From: Methanobacteriota archaeon
GTDB lineage: Archaea > Thermoplasmatota > Thermoplasmata > RBG-16-68-12
Assembly (NCBI GenBank): GCA_005878415.1
Contig: VBMM01000031.1
Coordinates: forward strand, 1-15,841
DNA: 15,841 nucleotides
Direction of reading: 5' to 3'
A program made the translations under genes and the position numbers. This document shows, piece after piece, positions 13,531 through 15,841 of this stretch (within the stretch, counting starts at the first letter, position 1; each line of letters begins with the position of its first letter). The notes under the pieces were generated by a model. That model made no database searches. It was not told where the DNA came from and saw nothing but the letters and a program-made list of their open reading frames with translations.

Positions 13531-13546
13531 TCGCGGTGACCCGCGA
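13531..13546 (+). terminator. Possible hairpin/T-tract end of the microprotein transcript
   Basis: TCGCGG-TGAC-CCGCGA is a perfect 6-bp stem with a 4-nt loop, 20 nt after the microORF stop. A second pairing, GCGGTGA (13533-13539) with TCACCGC (13557-13563), overlaps it. T-rich runs follow at 13571-13595 on the plus strand, inside the 3' end of the convergent repair gene. Archaeal termination relies mainly on T-tracts, so the hairpin may instead stabilise the RNA end. Confidence 0.3.
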
Positions 13547-13556
13547 CGGTAGCGCC

Positions 13557-14501
13557 TCACCGCTTCCCACCCTTTTCCCGTTTTTCATTCCTTTTCATTT
13601 CTTTGGATGCTCGATCGGCCAGCGCGAGCGGTGCCGGATACCGGGATTGCGTCGTCCGCCGCACGAGGTCGAGCGCCGTCGCGAGGGAGATCCGGTGACC
13701 GATGGAGACGAAGATGGGCCTGGCCGCGCCCGGAGGGACCCACGCATAGCCGCGGGTGTCACCGCCGAGTGCAATCGGAATCGTGGCCTTGTCCCCTCCG
13801 GACGGCTTCATCGCCCGTCCGGCGAGAGGATGCTTCGCCACTCCGATCGTCGGGATGTCGAGGCGCACGCCGACGTCGCACGCGACACCGAACCGCGCGG
13901 GATGCAACCTTCCGTGGCCGTCCACCATGAGGACATCCGGTTTCCTTGAAAGGCGACGGACCGCCGCCTCGATTCCCGGGAACTCGCGCCGCGCAAGGTA
14001 CGTGGGAATGTACGGGAACGAAACGGCGCTCGTGGCCATCGCGACTTCGACCACGGCAAGCGTGATCGCGTCGACGCAGACCGCTGCCGTATACATCCGA
14101 TCCGCGTCGTACGCCACGTCGACGCCCGCGATTCGCTCCGCGGCGCCGCCCGCGTCTTCCTCGGTCACCAGGGACGCGAGGTGCCGCTGTTCCCGCCGGA
14201 GCCGGTCGAGGAGCGGCATGGCCGTCATGATCGCCACGAATCGATTCGCCGGCACGCGGCCCGATCGAACCGGGACACGTTCACCCGCGAGCCGTTCCGT
14301 CGCGTCCGGCAGTACGGGTCGTCCGTCGGCCCGGACGACTCGGTGGGCGGCCGGGATCGCCGGGTGCTCGGTCAACCAGGATGCGACCGCTCGTGCCGCG
14401 CGGACGTCACCGAGGGCGCGTGCAATCGCGCCGCACGTCGCAACATGACCGCGAGGAATTTGGCGAAGGCATCGAGCCAGGGCGTCCGGGAACTCGTCCA
14501 C
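13557..14501 (-). CDS. Alkyltransferase-like domain fused to endonuclease V
   Basis: This is a 314-aa two-domain DNA repair protein. Residues 1-90 match the DNA-binding domain of O6-alkylguanine-DNA alkyltransferase (PRGHVATCGAIARAL, the Arg-finger segment AARAV with R37, and AHRVVRADGR). The acceptor cysteine of PCHR is replaced by Ala52 (PAAHRVV), and the base-flipping tyrosine position appears to be Cys23, so it cannot be a suicide alkyltransferase. Residues 95-300 are endonuclease V, which nicks near deoxyinosine; its catalytic residues are present: D128 (AGVDVAY), E173 (FPYIPTYLARRE), D194 (MVDGHGRLHP), K223 (GVAKHP) and H269 (SIGHR). The Lys/Arg-rich tail may aid DNA binding. The GTG start at 14501 is divergent from the deaminase gene. 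An active AGT-endonuclease V fusion is known from Ferroplasma. Confidence 0.92.
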   Translation of the reverse strand: MDEFPDALARCLRQIPRGHVATCGAIARALGDVRAARAVASWLTEHPAIPAAHRVVRADGRPVLPDATERLAGERVPVRSGRVPANRFVAIMTAMPLLDRLRREQRHLASLVTEEDAGGAAERIAGVDVAYDADRMYTAAVCVDAITLAVVEVAMATSAVSFPYIPTYLARREFPGIEAAVRRLSRKPDVLMVDGHGRLHPARFGVACDVGVRLDIPTIGVAKHPLAGRAMKPSGGDKATIPIALGGDTRGYAWVPPGAARPIFVSIGHRISLATALDLVRRTTQSRYPAPLALADRASKEMKRNEKREKGGKR

Positions 14502-14525
14502 GCCGGCGTATCGATGCGCGCCCGC

Positions 14526-14564
14526 AAAACCTTTCTACACAACGTTCCATCGACGCCGTTGCCT
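14526..14564. promoter_or_regulatory. Divergent promoter region for the repair fusion and the deaminase
   Basis: Only 62 nt separate the two divergent start codons. AAAACCTTTCTACACAAC (14526-14543) is the AT-rich centre; its CTTTCTAC begins 33 nt before the TTG start of the deaminase, in TATA position for a near-leaderless transcript. The leftward gene would use the complementary GTAGAAAGGTTTT, about 25-37 nt before its GTG. No ribosome binding site is seen for either gene. Confidence 0.45.
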
Positions 14565-15841
14565 TGTCACTCCTGCTCCGCGGCGGACTCATCGTCACCC
14601 AGGACGCCCGGCGGCGGATCGTGACGGGCGACGTCCTCGTGGACCGCGATCGGATCGTGGCGGTGGGCGCCGTCGCGGCAACCGCGGACGAGGTCATCGA
14701 TTGCTCGGGCTGCGCGGTCCTGCCGGGCTTCGTCAACCTTCATCAACACGTCGCGAACACGCTCCTCCGGGGGATCGCGGACGACGTCCCGCTCGAGGAG
14801 ATGATCTCCCGGGCTTCCGCGATCGACGCGAAACTCACGCGGCGAGACGTGCAGGTCGGCGCACTCCTGGGATGCGTCGAGATGATCCGGTCCGGGACGA
14901 CGAGCTTCCACGACCTCTTCTACTGGGAGGACGAGGTCGCGCGCGCCGCGAGGGAGTCCGGCATGCGCGGCTTCCTGTCGTGGGTGACCCTCGACGAGGC
15001 CGTGACGACGCAGCACGGGAATCCTGTGAAGAACGCGGAACAGTTCGTCGCGAAGCACAAGGGCGATCCGCTCGTGACCCCGTCCGTGGGAGTCCAAGGT
15101 GTCTACGCCGCCTCCGAGGAGACGTACGCCGGGGCGAAAGAGGTCGCCTCGCGTCATCGCGTCCGGATGCACACGCATCTGTCAGAGACGCGCGGGGAGG
15201 TCGAAGGCCACCGGACGAAGACCGGTCTGCGTCCCGTCGAGTGGCTCGAGAAGATCGGCTTCCTCGACGCCGGACTGACGGCCGCGCATTGCGTATGGGT
15301 GACGATCAACGAGGTGCGGACGCTCGCCCGCCACGGGGTGAGCATCGCCCACTGCCCGATCTCGAACATGAAGCTCGCCTCGGGTGGAGTCGCGCCCGTC
15401 CCCGAGATGATTCACGCGGGCGTTCCGACAGGACTCGGCACGGACTCTCCCATCTCGAATAACGGGATGGACATGTTCGAGACGATGAAGATCACCGGCC
15501 TCCTCCACAAGGCGACGCGGTGGGACGCGGCCCTTCTCCCGGCGCAGTCGGTCCTCGATCTCGCGACGATCGACGGAGCCCGAGCGCTTCGTGCCGACAG
15601 CGAGATTGGATCGATCGAGGTGGGGAAACGCGGAGACCTCGCGGTCGTGTCACTCAAGGGCGCGCACACTACGCCTTTTTATCCCGCTAACGTCATCAGT
15701 CACCTCGTCTACAGTTGCCGGGGGAGCGATGTGCGGGCGACGATCGTCGATGGCCACGTCCTCATGTCGGACGGCGTCGTCCGGACCGTGGACGAATCCG
15801 AGGTCGTCACCCGAGCCCAGGAAACGGCCCGGGAGCTGTTC
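14564..15841 (+). CDS. Amidohydrolase: MTA/SAH/5'-deoxyadenosine deaminase type (3' end beyond window)
   Basis: The open frame runs 426 codons to the window edge without a stop. It is a metal-dependent deaminase of the amidohydrolase superfamily, closest to the 5-methylthioadenosine/S-adenosylhomocysteine deaminase (MtaD) and DadD group. Those enzymes deaminate SAM by-products (SAH, MTA, 5'-deoxyadenosine) to inosine derivatives for recycling. Visible are H60 and H62 in GFVNLHQHVANTLLRG (family GFVNxHxHxxxxLLRG), SGTTSFHDLFY, RMHTHLSETRGEV with the third histidine and glutamate, TAAHCVW, and GTDSPISNNGMDMFETMK with the catalytic aspartate. The C-terminal beta-sandwich strand GSIEVGKRGDLAVV is also present. 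TTG at 14564 is the only start codon that fits; it gives MSLLLRGGLIVTQD, the family's usual opening. Most of the protein is here; family lengths of about 420-440 aa suggest only a few residues are missing. Confidence 0.9.
   Translation, partial: MSLLLRGGLIVTQDARRRIVTGDVLVDRDRIVAVGAVAATADEVIDCSGCAVLPGFVNLHQHVANTLLRGIADDVPLEEMISRASAIDAKLTRRDVQVGALLGCVEMIRSGTTSFHDLFYWEDEVARAARESGMRGFLSWVTLDEAVTTQHGNPVKNAEQFVAKHKGDPLVTPSVGVQGVYAASEETYAGAKEVASRHRVRMHTHLSETRGEVEGHRTKTGLRPVEWLEKIGFLDAGLTAAHCVWVTINEVRTLARHGVSIAHCPISNMKLASGGVAPVPEMIHAGVPTGLGTDSPISNNGMDMFETMKITGLLHKATRWDAALLPAQSVLDLATIDGARALRADSEIGSIEVGKRGDLAVVSLKGAHTTPFYPANVISHLVYSCRGSDVRATIVDGHVLMSDGVVRTVDESEVVTRAQETARELF

Noticed and set aside
1..15841. 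CRISPR arrays, insertion sequences, attachment sites, tRNA or rRNA genes, toxin-antitoxin or defence gene clusters.
   Set aside because: No regularly spaced repeats, transposase motifs, cloverleaf signatures or recognisable defence domains were seen; every gap between genes is under 240 nt and is accounted for above.

Overview
The window is archaeal DNA of high GC content with dense gene packing. The lineage is shown by a TATA-binding protein (11761-12315, minus), the 3' end of ribosomal protein S17e (1-158), the RNase P protein Rnp4 (3057-3407, minus) and archaeal-style short-leader promoters. A fusion of an alkyltransferase-like domain to endonuclease V (13557-14501, minus) recalls an AGT-endonuclease V fusion described from Ferroplasma. 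I therefore lean towards an uncultured, high-GC member of Thermoplasmatota; that placement is inference. No mobile element, CRISPR array, rRNA or tRNA was seen.

Layout. 1-158: tail of rps17e. 195-3063: an ABC-2 exporter operon (ATPase, permease, permease) with overlapping stop and start codons. 3057-3407 (minus): RNase P subunit 4, divergent from an M24 (Xaa-Pro) peptidase at 3494-4585. 4593-5138 (minus): a GNAT acetyltransferase. 5178-7154 (minus): a large secreted PKD-domain protein. 7337-8344 (plus): a histone-deacetylase-superfamily amidohydrolase. 8336-9490 (minus): a four-CBS protein with a C-terminal domain resembling a ribosome hibernation factor. 9620-9997 (minus): an unrecognised 125-aa protein carrying an HExxH string. 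10066-10344 (plus): acylphosphatase. 10372-11226 (minus): a TatD-like metal hydrolase. 11290-12315 (minus): an SRPBCC protein downstream of TBP. 12397-13323 (minus): ketopantoate reductase for CoA synthesis. 13454-13510 (plus): a probable lysine-rich microprotein gene. 13557-14501 (minus): the ATL-endonuclease V fusion. 14564 to the window end (plus): an MTA/SAH/5'-deoxyadenosine deaminase-type amidohydrolase, incomplete at its 3' end.

Most of this is housekeeping: information processing (S17e, RNase P, TBP), DNA repair, cofactor synthesis, SAM by-product salvage and peptide turnover, plus envelope functions (exporter, PKD protein). Many genes start with GTG or TTG and have a CTTT-type promoter element roughly 28-37 nt upstream, which suggests short or absent 5' leaders.

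The points most worth a second look are four. First, a 12-18 aa Lys-rich ORF has its own TATA-like box and a strong Shine-Dalgarno sequence. Second, the repair fusion's alkyltransferase domain has lost its acceptor cysteine. Third, nucleotide-sensing CBS domains are joined to a hibernation-factor-like domain. Fourth, the HExxH protein has no recognised family. I do not see a convincing multi-gene undescribed system; the novelty is at the level of single genes.
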